Of a DNA stretch of 64,000 bases, positions 9,169 to 18,666 are shown one piece after another (the first letter of the stretch is position 1; each line of letters starts with the position of its first letter). The stretch covers positions 3,005,501 through 3,069,500 of the forward strand of contig NZ_CP121695.1 in assembly GCF_029761915.1 (NCBI RefSeq), given 5' to 3'. The translations under genes and the position numbers were made by a program. Under the pieces are notes generated by a model. That model worked only from the letters and a program-made list of their open reading frames with translations. It was not told the origin of the DNA and made no database searches. Source of the stretch: Bradyrhizobium sp. CB1650 (GTDB taxonomy: Bacteria > Pseudomonadota > Alphaproteobacteria > Rhizobiales > Xanthobacteraceae).

Positions 9169-9592
9169 CCATAAGTTGGACCACTCGCTGATCGGCGAAA
9201 TCTCGAGTCGAAAGAATCACTGGTGATTCCTTGCTGAGGACCTGATTCAATCGGTCAGGAGTACGCGGCCCAAGCGTTCGCGCGTCCGGCGCAAGTGCGT
9301 CCTAACTAAGCTACGTTACTTGAGTGGGTCGCCAGCCACAATGTACGCGCCGCCTCGATTAACCCGGCCGCGCGGCGGGGCGCCACGCAGTCATTCGACC
9401 CAGAGCACGAAAGCCCAGCTGCTTACCTATTAGATGTACTAAGTGCAGCAGCGAGAAGTCAGGATGATTTAGGTTTACTGTTGCAGGTTAGCGACTGCAG
9501 TAACGCGGGCTAGATGATGAGGCAAGAATGTCCGTTGGATTACCTCTTAATAGGAGGATCCCAGTCCGCCATTTTTTCGCGAATATCGCATC
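9169..9592. other. Intergenic region, nothing recognised
   Basis: No coding frame, tRNA or clear repeat was found. The stretch sits between an IS3 scrap and a small ORF and is probably rearrangement debris. Confidence 0.4.
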
Positions 9593-9766
9593 ATGCAGGC
9601 ACTGATCGCCGAGGGTTATGACAATGGCCACAACCACTTCGTGTGGCCACCGCCCATCATTCTGCCGGGCAAAGACAAGTCCAAGGTCGAGGAGTCTTGC
9701 GTGCTATGGATCGGCGGCTCGCGGTACGGAAGGGCGGTCGCCGTTCGGGGAGCGGGCGGCAAATAA
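9593..9766 (+). CDS. Small ORF of unknown function (57 aa)
   Basis: The frame opens MQALIAEGYDNGHNHFVWPP and runs through PGKDKSKVEESCVLWIGGSR to a TAA at 9764-9766. It stays open back to a TAG at 9551, with a purine-rich GGAGGA near 9553-9558, too far for the ATG but well placed if translation starts earlier. The composition looks protein-like, with Trp, His and Cys in a hydrophilic context. I do not recognise the family. It may be the tail of a lost gene rather than a complete one. Confidence 0.3.
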   Translation: MQALIAEGYDNGHNHFVWPPPIILPGKDKSKVEESCVLWIGGSRYGRAVAVRGAGGK

Positions 9767-10023
9767 TGCCTGGAAAGGTGCAACTACGCACGTTGCAGCA
9801 GGGTAGGAATACTCTCGATCGCGATCGCCTTGCAGCGCCGAGGCGCTGCTCTGCAGGCGTGCTGGCCGCGAGAGCCACGTCGGAGGAGCAACGTCTTCGT
9901 AGCTTGGCGTCGCAGGCCGCCGGCTGGTAGCGACTAAACAAAATCCACGCCGTTGCTTTGCCTGGGGAGAGGGCGATCGCACTGCGGCATCCAACATCTC
10001 ATAGCCATCCAGGAGATATTGGC

Positions 10024-11829
10024 GTGAACCTTCGGAACATAAAGCTGATCATCTGGGACTTGGACGAAACTCTCTGGCAGGGCTCGCTCAGCGAGGAGGG
10101 TGTCCACGCCATCGAGGACAATATCAAGCTGGTGATCGATCTCTCGAAGCGAGGGATCGTCAACTCGATCTGCTCGAAGAACGAGCTTGAGCCGGCGATG
10201 CGCAAGTTAGCGGATCACGGCTTGAGCGACTATTTCGTCTTCTGCTCGATCGACTGGACGCCGAAGGGAGAGAGAATCAAGGCGATCGTCGATAACATGA
10301 GGCTCCGCTACGATAATGTGCTGTTCATCGACGACAACATCTCCAACTTGAAGGAGGCGGAGTTCTACTGTCCCGGGCTGATGACCAGCTTGCCCTCGAT
10401 CATCACTGACCTGAGGGACAATGTGAGCGGGCTCGGGAAGGATGACAGTGCGCTGGAGCGCCTGCGGCAGTATCAGCAGCTCGAGGATAAGTACGTCAAG
10501 AAGGCGGCCTATTCCTCGAACGAGGAGTTCCTATTCGACAGCGCGATCCGGGTGAATATCTGGCGGGACGTGATTCGGAACGAGGATCGGCTCTACGAGC
10601 TGATCATGAGGACAAACCAGCTAAACTTCACCAAGAAGAGGGGAACGCTCGAGGAGTTCCAGAAACTTCTGAGGTCGTCCGATATCGACAGCGGGTACGT
10701 GACGGTCGTCGACAAGTACGGTGACTACGGCATCGTCGGATTTTTCGCGGTCGAGAACAACGCGCTCATTCATTTCGCATTCTCATGCCGGACGATAGGC
10801 ATGGGCATCGAGCAGTTCGTTTACGATGAGCTGAACTGTCCCTTCATCGAGATCGCCGGTCCTGTGTCGGGCACCATCGTGCGCGGGAAGCGTCCCGGCT
10901 GGATCAACCATGAAGGGGGTGCGACGGGGGAAAGCGATCAGAGCGATGCGATCGACGCTCGGGTCCTGTTCAAGGGACCTTGCGACTTGCAGTCGATCGC
11001 CCAGCTGATGAAAGTCGACAACATCGACACCGAGCTCGTGCATGTGGACGACAAGGGGCGGCAGATCGAGATTCAGTGTGCGACGCAGAACGTCGTCAAC
11101 TCCTGCACCCTGACCACGCGCGAGTTGGGCTATCTGCGCGACGTGATGCCGTTCTTCGAGGACGAGGTCTTCGACACCGCCATCTTCGACAGCAAATATG
11201 ATGCGGTCGTAATTTCCCTTCTCGCCGACTTTAATTTCGGCGTCTATGAGCATCGAACCAGGAAGCTGAGGATCGCGCTCGGCCAGAATTACAAGGACAT
11301 CACCGACCCGAACAATTGGCAGGACTATATCGACGGTCGGATCTACAACGGCAGTTACGATCTGACTGTGGGCCAACTGAGCCGCTTCGCGGAGGACTTC
11401 GCGAAGATCGACTATGGCGTCGATGACATCATCGACAACGTCCGGTTCATCCGGAGCAGGATGAGGCCTCACGCCAAGCTGATCATCCTTCTCGGCTCGG
11501 AGCGAGAGATCGAGAAGTACAATGCCGGAAATTATCTCGGTAGGGCCAAAGCGCACAAGGTGACGAACGAGGCGCTCAAGGACCGCTTTAAGGATGACAA
11601 GTCCGTCATCTTCATCGAGCCGTCGAAGTACATCCGCGGGGAGGACGACTATATCGACCACATTAATCACTATTCGAAGCGGGTGATGTTCAATCTGGCC
11701 AGCGAGATATCGGGCACGCTGAACAATTTCGGCGTCACCGCGCGAAGGCGATCTTCGGTTGAGGTCATTGCAAACAAAATCCTTAAGAAGGTTCGCAGCA
11801 ATTTGCCTTGGCTCAGTCAGGGGAGCTGA
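10024..11829 (+). CDS. FkbH-like HAD-superfamily protein with C-terminal SGNH-like region
   Basis: GTG 10024 has an AGGAGA about 8 bases upstream and gives a 601-residue protein starting NLRNIKLIIWDLDETLW. The D-x-D-x-T motif is the HAD phosphatase-type nucleophile loop and the N-terminal 180 residues match the FkbH/FkbM-associated HAD domain. VLFIDDNISNLKEAE is the second acidic HAD motif. A GNAT-like segment follows (about 190-290), and the last 220 residues (DAVVISLLADFNFGVY, LIILLGSEREIEKYN, DHINHYSKR) look like an SGNH-hydrolase fold. FkbH-type proteins make glyceryl-carrier thioesters or handle acyl intermediates; here a role in acyl or glyceryl decoration of the glycan is inference. 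It stands alone on the plus strand, and its charged, AT-tolerant composition differs somewhat from its neighbours. Confidence 0.8.
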   Translation: MNLRNIKLIIWDLDETLWQGSLSEEGVHAIEDNIKLVIDLSKRGIVNSICSKNELEPAMRKLADHGLSDYFVFCSIDWTPKGERIKAIVDNMRLRYDNVLFIDDNISNLKEAEFYCPGLMTSLPSIITDLRDNVSGLGKDDSALERLRQYQQLEDKYVKKAAYSSNEEFLFDSAIRVNIWRDVIRNEDRLYELIMRTNQLNFTKKRGTLEEFQKLLRSSDIDSGYVTVVDKYGDYGIVGFFAVENNALIHFAFSCRTIGMGIEQFVYDELNCPFIEIAGPVSGTIVRGKRPGWINHEGGATGESDQSDAIDARVLFKGPCDLQSIAQLMKVDNIDTELVHVDDKGRQIEIQCATQNVVNSCTLTTRELGYLRDVMPFFEDEVFDTAIFDSKYDAVVISLLADFNFGVYEHRTRKLRIALGQNYKDITDPNNWQDYIDGRIYNGSYDLTVGQLSRFAEDFAKIDYGVDDIIDNVRFIRSRMRPHAKLIILLGSEREIEKYNAGNYLGRAKAHKVTNEALKDRFKDDKSVIFIEPSKYIRGEDDYIDHINHYSKRVMFNLASEISGTLNNFGVTARRRSSVEVIANKILKKVRSNLPWLSQGS

Positions 11830-12172
11830 CGATCTCACAGGAAGGCGACGACGACTCGCAATTGAGAGGCATGGTCGAGTGTCGAATTCGTTGACATTGG
11901 TTTGCTCTATCGGCATCCCAGATCTGTGCCGACTAGTTTAGGCTTGGCAAAACTGTCCAGCAGGTAATGTGCTTCCCATTAAAGGCTCGTCGCCCGGATT
12001 CATCATCGCGCGCTGTGCCGAGCCGGCAAGCACATCTTTCGCCCCGACCGCCGGGCACTGAAGCGGCTCAGTGTTTCGCTAGGATAGGCCAGGCCTTCGA
12101 ATCCGAGAAGGTCCTCATTTCAAGCTCTTGAGAGGCAAGTCCGCCGGTTGGTAATTTGGTTAAGCTGCACAT
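11830..12172. other. Convergent intergenic region
   Basis: This lies between the 3' ends of the FkbH-like gene and the reverse-strand FemAB-like gene. No coding frame with support was seen. A clear terminator with a T-run was not found by eye. Confidence 0.4.
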
Positions 12173-13207
12173 TCAGCAAAACACGCCATACAGGTCGGCT
12201 CCTGCGCCCTGAGTGATCGGATCTGGCACGCTGGGATCGGTGAGCCAATATGTAATGGAACTCAAAGTCTTGTTGACCGCCGAGGCTCGTCGATCGAGAT
12301 AGCCCTCCGGCTCAAACTGCAGCCGGAAAATTCTCCGCTCGACCGTAGCGAATTTGCGCTTAAATCGAAGCAATCCGGGTTGATCGAGGTCAGATGCGCC
12401 AAAATCGAGCAGCTTAAGGCCACGGCGCTGTCCAATTCTGATGCCTTCCCAGACAAGAAGGTCATTCGGACACAAGCCGCGTTCCAAGGAGGCGTTGAAC
12501 TTATAGTACAGCGTGTCCCTGCATTCGAGGAATATACTGGCGGCGACCGGGGATCCGTCAACCTCGGCAAGAAGAATCGTTAGCTTATCATTTTCTGCAA
12601 ACGAAGCATGCAGGTTCTCAAAAAAAGCAAAGGGTTGCGGAAGGAGACGATATCTGGATTTTCGAACATGACAATGCATCTCATAGAAGACAAGAAGATC
12701 TTGAAGCTCTTGGCTCGCACGGACCTTGACGCCGCTCCGCCGAGCCTTCCTGATATTCTGACGAGCTGCCGCTAAGAAGCCGCCCCATATTTCAAGCTCC
12801 GGCCGAGCGAGGTCGACGCCGTGCCAAGCCGCTTCGCTGACCTTCACAAAGCGCTCATCTCTTGCGGGCAATTGATTACTAAGACAGCGAAGCGTAATTG
12901 GAAAACCCAAGGAAATCAGCGGGGCAACAAGCTCGCGCCACGTGTCGACATCACTAACTAGTGGATCGCAGTAATCTGAAAATGGTCCGCAAACAATCCG
13001 CTCGCCCCTCAGATCGGAGAGCTGACAATATAGGATGGCCCCGTCTGCTTTGCCGTCATTTTGAATACCTTTCATAGAGACCAAGATCTTGAACCCGTAC
13101 GTCCGGGCTACCGCCTCCGTCCAACACTGCGAGGAGAACAAACTGTTTAACGGGTGATGCGCGATCGCGCGCCACATTTCGGGCTGTCCATCGATAGGCT
13201 CTAGCAT
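12173..13207 (-). CDS. FemAB/GNAT-like acyl (aminoacyl) transferase
   Basis: The 344-residue protein has the double-GNAT layout of the FemAB-like (Acetyltransf_6) family: an N-terminal half with FSSQCWTEAVARTYGFK, a middle AARQNIRKARRSGVKV segment and a C-terminal LLAEVDGSPVAASIFLECRD followed by YYKFNASLERGLCPNDLLVW and LKLLDFGASDLDQPG. The LxxFDxG-like tail motif is typical of family members in polysaccharide clusters. It would transfer an acyl or aminoacyl group to a sugar precursor in the cytoplasm. It lies 50 bases downstream of the sugar transferase gene on the same strand and is probably co-transcribed with it. Confidence 0.75.
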   Translation of the reverse strand: MLEPIDGQPEMWRAIAHHPLNSLFSSQCWTEAVARTYGFKILVSMKGIQNDGKADGAILYCQLSDLRGERIVCGPFSDYCDPLVSDVDTWRELVAPLISLGFPITLRCLSNQLPARDERFVKVSEAAWHGVDLARPELEIWGGFLAAARQNIRKARRSGVKVRASQELQDLLVFYEMHCHVRKSRYRLLPQPFAFFENLHASFAENDKLTILLAEVDGSPVAASIFLECRDTLYYKFNASLERGLCPNDLLVWEGIRIGQRRGLKLLDFGASDLDQPGLLRFKRKFATVERRIFRLQFEPEGYLDRRASAVNKTLSSITYWLTDPSVPDPITQGAGADLYGVFC

Positions 13208-13257
13208 GCGTATCCTTCCTATCCCTGCTGATTCCCCGGCTCCTTTCGTTCCTCGAT

Positions 13258-13974
13258 TTACCTAGCGGTTCTATCGAATAGAACCGCTCCAGGAGTGCGC
13301 CAAAGGATCCAGAGATCGAGCCATAGCGATCGTGATCGAGCATAGACCAGGTCGAGTGCCAGCATTTCCGGCATCGATAGCCGGTTGCGGCCACTGACTT
13401 GCCACAATCCTGTAATGCCCGGAAGACAGTCGTGCCTCCTGCGTTGCTCGGCTGTGAACAGCTCGACTTCCCACGGCAATGATGGCCGAGGCCCGACCAC
13501 TGACATGTCGCCGCGAAGCACATTGAACAATTGTGGGAGCTCGTCCAAGCTGAACCGCCGAAGGAGGCGACCCACGTTCGTAATCCGCCGGTCTGCCTCC
13601 AATTTGAAGACGCCATCGCTGGTTCCTGGTTGGCCTCCCAATAGCTCTCGGAGGTTCATTTGCCTCAGAGGCGTGTCGTCAGCGTCGAGATACATGGTTC
13701 GGAACTTGAACATTGTGAACGATCGCTCGTTCTGGCCTATGCGGACCTGCCGAATGATGGTCGGTCCGCGACTGCTAAGCCGGATCAGGATGGTCAATCC
13801 GATCATAAGTGGTGCACATAGCAAGAGCAGCGGACAGGCAACCGCGAGGTCAAGAACGCGCTTTCCGCGTCTCCGGTTGGTCCTTGGATCTCGCAGGACC
13901 GGCGCGATTTGCCGTTCCCGGAACGCCCTGACCCAGGACTGCGCTCTCTGATCGCTTTCGTCGATGCCGCCCAT
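13258..13974 (-). CDS. Initiating sugar transferase (polyisoprenyl-phosphate hexose-1-phosphate transferase)
   Basis: The 238-residue protein is a minimal monotopic PGT. After a 35-residue leader come KRVLDLAVACPLLLLCAPLM (re-entrant membrane helix), IRQVRIGQNERSFTMFKFRT, then [38 protein letters not shown] and PGITGLWQVSGRN. The KFRTM, DELPQ and GPRP motifs contain the catalytic Asp-Glu dyad region and substrate site of the bacterial sugar-transferase family. It transfers a sugar-1-phosphate from UDP-sugar to undecaprenyl phosphate, the first step of repeat-unit synthesis. It heads a reverse-strand pair with the FemAB-like gene. A second enzyme of this type is encoded at 25757, so the window holds two initiating enzymes. 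Confidence 0.92.
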   Translation of the reverse strand: MGGIDESDQRAQSWVRAFRERQIAPVLRDPRTNRRRGKRVLDLAVACPLLLLCAPLMIGLTILIRLSSRGPTIIRQVRIGQNERSFTMFKFRTMYLDADDTPLRQMNLRELLGGQPGTSDGVFKLEADRRITNVGRLLRRFSLDELPQLFNVLRGDMSVVGPRPSLPWEVELFTAEQRRRHDCLPGITGLWQVSGRNRLSMPEMLALDLVYARSRSLWLDLWILWRTPGAVLFDRTAR

Positions 13975-14149
13975 CAGCTACACCGGTCTGTCTCATCTGG
14001 CGGGGCTGCTGCGCGGGCGCCAGGGCGGCCACAGGATCGCTGCGCCGGGAAGCGAGATGAACTCGCATCGCCTCATTGTAATACTGATCTGAGCCCCGCA
14101 ATCTCCCCCCAAAATGGGTAAAGTACATACCTCGGAGGGGGGATGAACC

Positions 14150-14695
14150 ATGAAGCCGAGCGGGTTCATGGAAGAACAGATCATCGGGATCTTGCGGGAG
14201 CAGGAAGCCGGGGGAAGACGGCCGACGTGTGCCGCAAAACACGGGATAAAACAGCGCAACCTTCTACAAATGGAAGGCCCAAATACGGCGGGCTGGAAGT
14301 GTCCGACGCCAAACGACTGAAGGCGCTGGAGGACGAGAACGCGAAGCTGAAGAAGCTACTTGCAGAGACGTCACGCGCGAATGTCTGGCGCTGGTCGCTG
14401 ATACCTCCCTGCCGGGCTTGCACGTCGCGCCCGAGCTCGATCCTAATTGGAATCCTCGGTTGTCCTGTAGGGATCGTTTCAGACAATGGCACCGAACTCA
14501 CCAGCATGGCGATGCTGCGCCGGTCGGAGGAACGGCGAGTCGAGTGGCACTACATTGCGCCCGGCAAGCCGCAGCAGAATGCCTTCATTGAAAGCCTCAA
14601 TGGCCGGCTACGCGATGAGCTGTTGAGCGAAACGCTGTTCAACTCTCTCGCCCACGCCCGCCAGGTTCCTGTGGTCCTGCAAAGATGACTACAAC
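14150..14695 (+). pseudogene. IS3-family transposase, OrfA and partial OrfB, 5' part
   Basis: ATG 14150 begins [20 protein letters not shown], the helix-turn-helix start of IS3 OrfA. Frameshifts follow, and then [19 protein letters not shown], the leucine-zipper end of OrfA. An internal deletion joins this to the middle of OrfB ([14 protein letters not shown]), followed by [12 protein letters not shown] with the second catalytic Asp and [20 protein letters not shown] with the catalytic Glu. The match ends at DDYN, 14690-14695, where the serine-recombinase element begins. Clearly inactive. Confidence 0.8.
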
Positions 14696-15275
14696 AAGGC
14701 TCAAGAACGCCCACAGGACCGTTCTTCGCGAGGTTCTTTATCGACATCATCCCTGGTTTGGTCGCCGAGTTTGCGTTCATGGAAGGGTCGAGAAGGCTGA
14801 TGATGTCGCTTTCCGCTGCTCTCTTGATGGATCGCAAGCGGATCGATGGTTGGAGGTTCCAGCGTGGATGTTCGATCGGGCAGCATTCCCTGACGCAGAG
14901 CCTTTGACAGCTCAGCCGTTTGTCAGCATTGACGCACTTGCGGCGCTCTCTGCGCTTCTCGATCTGGCGTTGAAGGATCGAACGCCATCAGCTGCCCTGC
15001 TTTCTGACGCATCCAGAGCGTCTCACGACCAGAATCGGGGAGAGACTCATGTCACGGCAGACGGCAGTGCCAGGGATCGGATACCGACACAATCGACAAC
15101 CGCGGCCGCAGCAGCAGATGGATCTGTTCGGGAGCGGCCTGTCGAACGGCGCGATCGGCGCGCCGGCATGGCCGGAGCTGCCGGCGGAAGTCCGGGCGGC
15201 CCTCACGAGCCTGATGACGCAGTTGATCCTCGACCATGCTGCGATGACAGCGACGCCGCCCGCGAAGGAGGTTGA
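14685..15275 (+). CDS. Accessory protein 1 of the serine-recombinase element
   Basis: The 196-residue frame starts [20 protein letters not shown], then [40 protein letters not shown], and has a low-complexity, Asp/Ala-rich tail. The N-terminal 90 residues look like a folded domain with conserved Trp and His. I recall it as a companion of the recombinase found in many rhizobial copies; its function is unknown. The ATG sits five bases before the inferred element boundary, so the start codon region is formed partly by IS3 sequence or by chance overlap. The tail overlaps the next gene by 227 bases in another frame. Confidence 0.6.
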   Translation: MTTTRLKNAHRTVLREVLYRHHPWFGRRVCVHGRVEKADDVAFRCSLDGSQADRWLEVPAWMFDRAAFPDAEPLTAQPFVSIDALAALSALLDLALKDRTPSAALLSDASRASHDQNRGETHVTADGSARDRIPTQSTTAAAAADGSVRERPVERRDRRAGMAGAAGGSPGGPHEPDDAVDPRPCCDDSDAAREGG

Positions 15276-15288
15276 TCATGATCTCTGA
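15049..15288 (+). CDS. Accessory protein 2 of the serine-recombinase element (79 aa)
   Basis: The frame begins [20 protein letters not shown] and continues [17 protein letters not shown], then [20 protein letters not shown] and LILDHA. The second half (LPxxxRxxLxxLMxxLILxH) is a conserved helix in small proteins encoded upstream of such recombinases. It overlaps both neighbours: the long tail of accessory gene 1 and, by 11 bases, the recombinase start. Translational coupling is likely. Function unknown. Confidence 0.6.
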   Translation: MSRQTAVPGIGYRHNRQPRPQQQMDLFGSGLSNGAIGAPAWPELPAEVRAALTSLMTQLILDHAAMTATPPAKEVDHDL

Positions 15289-17347
15289 CAAGGTCAGGCC
15301 TCATCATCTGGAGCGCAAGGCGATTCTTTACGTGCGACAATCTTCGGCCCATCAGGTGTTGCACAATCGCGAGAGCAGCGCGCTGCAATACGCCATGCGA
15401 GACCGGCTGACGGCACTCGGGTGGTCAGAGATTGAAGTGATCGATGATGATCTCGGTCGTTCAGCCGCCGGCGGCATACAACGCGCCGGATTCGAGCGAA
15501 TGGTGGCAGAGGTTTGCCTCGGCAAGGTTGGTGCGGTTTGCGCCCGCGAGGTCTCGCGCTTCGCCCGCAACAGCCGGGATTGGCAGCAACTCATCGAGAT
15601 GTGCCGCGTGGTCGATACCGTTCTGGTCGATCAAGAGACCATCTATGCGCCAAGGCACGGCAACGACCGCCTGCTGCTCGGGCTCAAGGGCAGCCTCAAC
15701 GAGTACGAGCTGGATCTGTTGCGCCAGCGCTCGCTCTCGGCCCGCTACGAGAAGGCGCGCCGGGGCGAGTTGGTTGTGACAGCGCCCGTCGGCTTCGTGA
15801 AGGCCGGCGACCGTTATGAGAAAGACCCGGATCGGCGTGTCCAGGAAGCGATCAAGTTGGTGTTCGACAAGGTCGAGGAACTGGGCAGCGCGCGACAGGC
15901 GCTCTGCTGGCTTCACGAGTACAATCTCGATCTCCCGGTGAAGCAGACCAACGGCGACACGGCCTGGCGGCGACCAAACTACTCAGCCATCCACCGGATC
16001 ATTGAGAACCCGGTCTACGGCGGCGCCTATGCCTATGGTAAGACAGCTGTGGCGGCGGGATACAGCACCGCGGGCGTGAGCGTGAAGATCCGCCGCAAGG
16101 CGCGGAACGAATGGCTGACGCTGAAGCCCAACACTCACGAAGGGTATGTGAGCTGGGAGAAGTTCGAGGCGATTCGCACCATGGTCAGCAGCAATGTTCC
16201 CACCAGCCGGCATCACGGCGCGCCCAAGCATGGTGACGCGTTGCTGGCCGGTCTGATCCGCTGCAAGCGCTGCGGTCGCAAGCTCACACTCCGGTACTCC
16301 GGCATGGAAAACCATATCCCGCGCTACAGCTGCAGCCGCGCCTGGATGGACAATGGCGGGCCTCACTGCATCGCCTTCGGCGGACTGCGCGTCGATGACG
16401 CCATCGAGGAAGCACTGCTTGGCATCGTGGGTCCGGGCGCTGTCGCCGCCGCAACCGCTGCCGCCAAGGGAGCCAGGGAACGGCGCGATCAGGTCCGCGA
16501 TGCTCTCAGTCGCGACCTCGAAGCGGCGCGCTATGCCGCCGACAGGGCTTTCCGGCAATACGATGCGGCTGATCCCGCGAACCGGCTGGTGGCCAGTGAG
16601 CTGGAAGCCCGCTGGAACAGGGCGCTCGCTCACGCGACGGAGGTTGAGGCCAAGATCGCCATGCATGATGCGGCGACGCCCGCACCCCTTGCTGATCCAG
16701 CCTTGCTCGGCGTTCTGGCCTCCAACCTCAAAACGGTCTGGGATGCGCCGACGACGGATGCTCGCCTTAAGAAGCGCATTGTGCGCACCCTCATCCATGA
16801 GGTCGTGGCCGATATCGACGACGCGGCCTCGGAGATCGTTCTCATCGTCCATTGGGTGGGGGGCGCCCACAGCGAGTTGCGCTTGCCGAAGCGCCGGCGT
16901 GGACAGCGCAACAGCACCTCTGCCGATATCGTCCAGGCCGTGCGTCAACTGGTGCTGATCGCCAGCGACGATCTGATTGCCGGCCTCCTCAATCGCAACG
17001 GCCTCAAGACCGGTAACGGCAATCGATGGACCCGCGAGCGCGTCACATCAATGCGCTCGAACTACCACATCCCGGTGTTCAAGCCCGCCGAGGACGGGAT
17101 CGAGCCATGGCTTAACCTTGGCAATGCCGCAAAGCTCCTGAAGATCGCGCCCAAGACGCTCCGGCTGGCCGCTGAAGCCGGCGAGATCGAATCCATCCAT
17201 CCTCTGCCGGATGGTCCTTGGATCTTCGCCCGCACCGGGCTGATAACAACTGCTGCTCAATCTCTCGCCGAACGAGCGCGACAGAACCCAAAATACCCCG
17301 CGGGATCGCATCCCAATCAGCAAAGTCTCTTCTCTTCAACAACATAG
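15278..17347 (+). CDS. Large serine recombinase (resolvase/invertase plus recombinase and zinc-ribbon domains)
   Basis: ATG 15278 has AAGGAGG six bases upstream and gives 689 residues. The N-terminal resolvase domain ([13 protein letters not shown], with the nucleophile Ser in [29 protein letters not shown]) is intact. It is followed by a recombinase domain (about residues 160-290, with [12 protein letters not shown]) and a zinc ribbon (CKRCGRKL, then CSRAW and HC). A coiled region follows at about 400-460. The C-terminal part ([20 protein letters not shown]) looks like a MerR/excisionase-type helix-turn-helix fused to the recombinase. It should catalyse excision and insertion of the element. 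No frameshift is visible, so it may still be active. Confidence 0.9.
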   Translation: MISDKVRPHHLERKAILYVRQSSAHQVLHNRESSALQYAMRDRLTALGWSEIEVIDDDLGRSAAGGIQRAGFERMVAEVCLGKVGAVCAREVSRFARNSRDWQQLIEMCRVVDTVLVDQETIYAPRHGNDRLLLGLKGSLNEYELDLLRQRSLSARYEKARRGELVVTAPVGFVKAGDRYEKDPDRRVQEAIKLVFDKVEELGSARQALCWLHEYNLDLPVKQTNGDTAWRRPNYSAIHRIIENPVYGGAYAYGKTAVAAGYSTAGVSVKIRRKARNEWLTLKPNTHEGYVSWEKFEAIRTMVSSNVPTSRHHGAPKHGDALLAGLIRCKRCGRKLTLRYSGMENHIPRYSCSRAWMDNGGPHCIAFGGLRVDDAIEEALLGIVGPGAVAAATAAAKGARERRDQVRDALSRDLEAARYAADRAFRQYDAADPANRLVASELEARWNRALAHATEVEAKIAMHDAATPAPLADPALLGVLASNLKTVWDAPTTDARLKKRIVRTLIHEVVADIDDAASEIVLIVHWVGGAHSELRLPKRRRGQRNSTSADIVQAVRQLVLIASDDLIAGLLNRNGLKTGNGNRWTRERVTSMRSNYHIPVFKPAEDGIEPWLNLGNAAKLLKIAPKTLRLAAEAGEIESIHPLPDGPWIFARTGLITTAAQSLAERARQNPKYPAGSHPNQQSLFSSTT

Positions 17348-17379
17348 CCAGATGGGTGTTCTGATGCGCAGTTGTGTAC

Positions 17380-17520
17380 AACACCGTTCGACCCCACAGC
17401 GGTCTCGGCAATCTCACGCCAGCCGGTTACGCCGACCGCAGCGCTCCCGATACGCAACGGGACGGGACGCTGCGCTACGTTGAGGGCTCCGCGCCCGTCT
17501 CGTTGCTTCACCGAGCCTAA
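17380..17520 (+). pseudogene. IS3-family transposase OrfB, C-terminal part after the insertion
   Basis: Directly after the element junction the frame reads NTVRPHSGLGNLTPAGYADR and, further on, RYVEGSAPVSLLHRA with TAA at 17518-17520. DYN-xxRPHSxLGxxTPAxYA is the conserved end of IS3 OrfB, and it completes the DDYN at 14695. This proves that the serine-recombinase element split an IS3 gene. Confidence 0.85.
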
Positions 17521-17526
17521 ATGGGC
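17519..17526. repeat. Target-site duplication of the IS256 element, left copy
   Basis: AAATGGGC here matches TAATGGGC at 20758-20765 at seven of eight bases. It covers the end of the IS3 stop codon, which places the insertion immediately behind the IS3 transposase gene. Confidence 0.7.
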
Positions 17527-17681
17527 GGTCGTGTCCCAAGGAGTGGTGTAGCTGGTAGCGAAGCCGCTCGCGACGCGCGCCCCCACGTGGCGCCGTAGCG
17601 AGCGAGCGGCTTTGCGGGTGGTCACCGATGATTCGTCGGTAAGGTTTGATTGCGACACCAACCTGATTCGAGGAACCACCG

Positions 17682-18666
17682 ATGACCGACGACATGATGA
17701 ACCTGCGTGCGGTCGTAGAGAAGACCCCTGATGCCGATCTGTTGCGCGAGATGATCGGTTTTGCCGCCCAGCGGCTGATGGAGCTCGAGGTCGATGGCCT
17801 GACCGGGGCCGCTTATGGCGAGAAGAGCCCCGAGCGCCTGGCCCAGCGCAACGGCTACCGCGATCGGAGCTGGGAGACCCGTGCCGGCACCGTCGAGCTT
17901 CGCATCCCCAAGCTGCGCAAAGGCTCCTACTTCCCGGCTTCCTCGAGCCGCGGCGGATGGCCGAGAAGGCGCTCACCGCCGTGGTGCAGGAAGCCTACGT
18001 GCAGGGCGTCTCCACCCGCTCCGTCGACGACCTGGTGCAGGCGATGGGCATGAGCGGGATCTCCAAGAGCCAGGTGTCGCGGCTGTGCGGTGAGATCGAC
18101 GACAAGGTGAAGGCCTTCCTCAATCGCCCGATCGAGGGCGACTGGCCCTATCTGTGGATCGACGCCACCTATGTGAAGGTGCGGCAGAACGGGCGCATTG
18201 TCTCGGTCGCGGTGATCATCGCAGTGGGTGTCAACAGTGACGGCCGGCGCGAGGTGCTCGGCATGGACATCGGCCCGTCCGAGGCCGAGACGTTCTGGAC
18301 CGCGTTCCTGCGCAAGCTGGCGCGGCGGGGCTTGCGCGGCGTCAAGCTCGTCGTCTCCGACGCCCATGAGGGGATCAAAGCCACGGTCGGAAAGGTTCTC
18401 AACGCCACCTGGCAACGCTGCCGCGTCCACTTCATGCGCAACGCGCTGGCGCATGCCGGCAAGAGCGGACGGCGCGTTGTCTCCGCCCTCATCGCCACCG
18501 CCTTTGCCCAGGATGATGCGGAGGCGGCGCGGGCGCAATGGCGGCGCATCGCCGATCAGCTACGCCCCAAACTGCCGAAGCTCGCGGCCTTCCTCGATGA
18601 GGCCGAGACCGACGTGCTGGCCTACATGAGCTTCCCGGCCGCGCACCGCGCCAAGCTGCACTCGAC
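17682..18666 (+). pseudogene. IS256-family mutator-type transposase, 5' part (frameshifted, interrupted)
   Basis: ATG 17682 begins [20 protein letters not shown] and continues with the conserved [20 protein letters not shown]. Near 17940 one frameshift (a lost base in the CGCTTCCTCGAGC region) moves the match to the next frame: [50 protein letters not shown] (catalytic Asp), [11 protein letters not shown] (second Asp) and [12 protein letters not shown]. It stops at LHST, 18666, where the IS110-type insert starts. Both the frameshift and the insertion inactivate it. Confidence 0.88.

Larger units (their letters stand above)
14696..17382 (+). mobile_element. Serine-recombinase transposable element inserted in IS3 OrfB
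   Basis: The two halves of the IS3 OrfB gene are separated exactly: left GACTACAAC ends at 14695 and right GTACAAC ends at 17382, so TACAAC is present at both junctions. The insert of about 2.69 kb carries three overlapping forward genes, the last a large serine recombinase. Elements moved by large serine recombinases typically join at a short shared core, which fits. The exact crossover cannot be placed within the six shared bases. Confidence 0.75.

Noticed and set aside
10783..11916. 377-codon reverse frame opposite the FkbH-like gene
   Set aside because: The forward frame carries clear HAD motifs; the reverse frame is an antisense effect of its codon bias.
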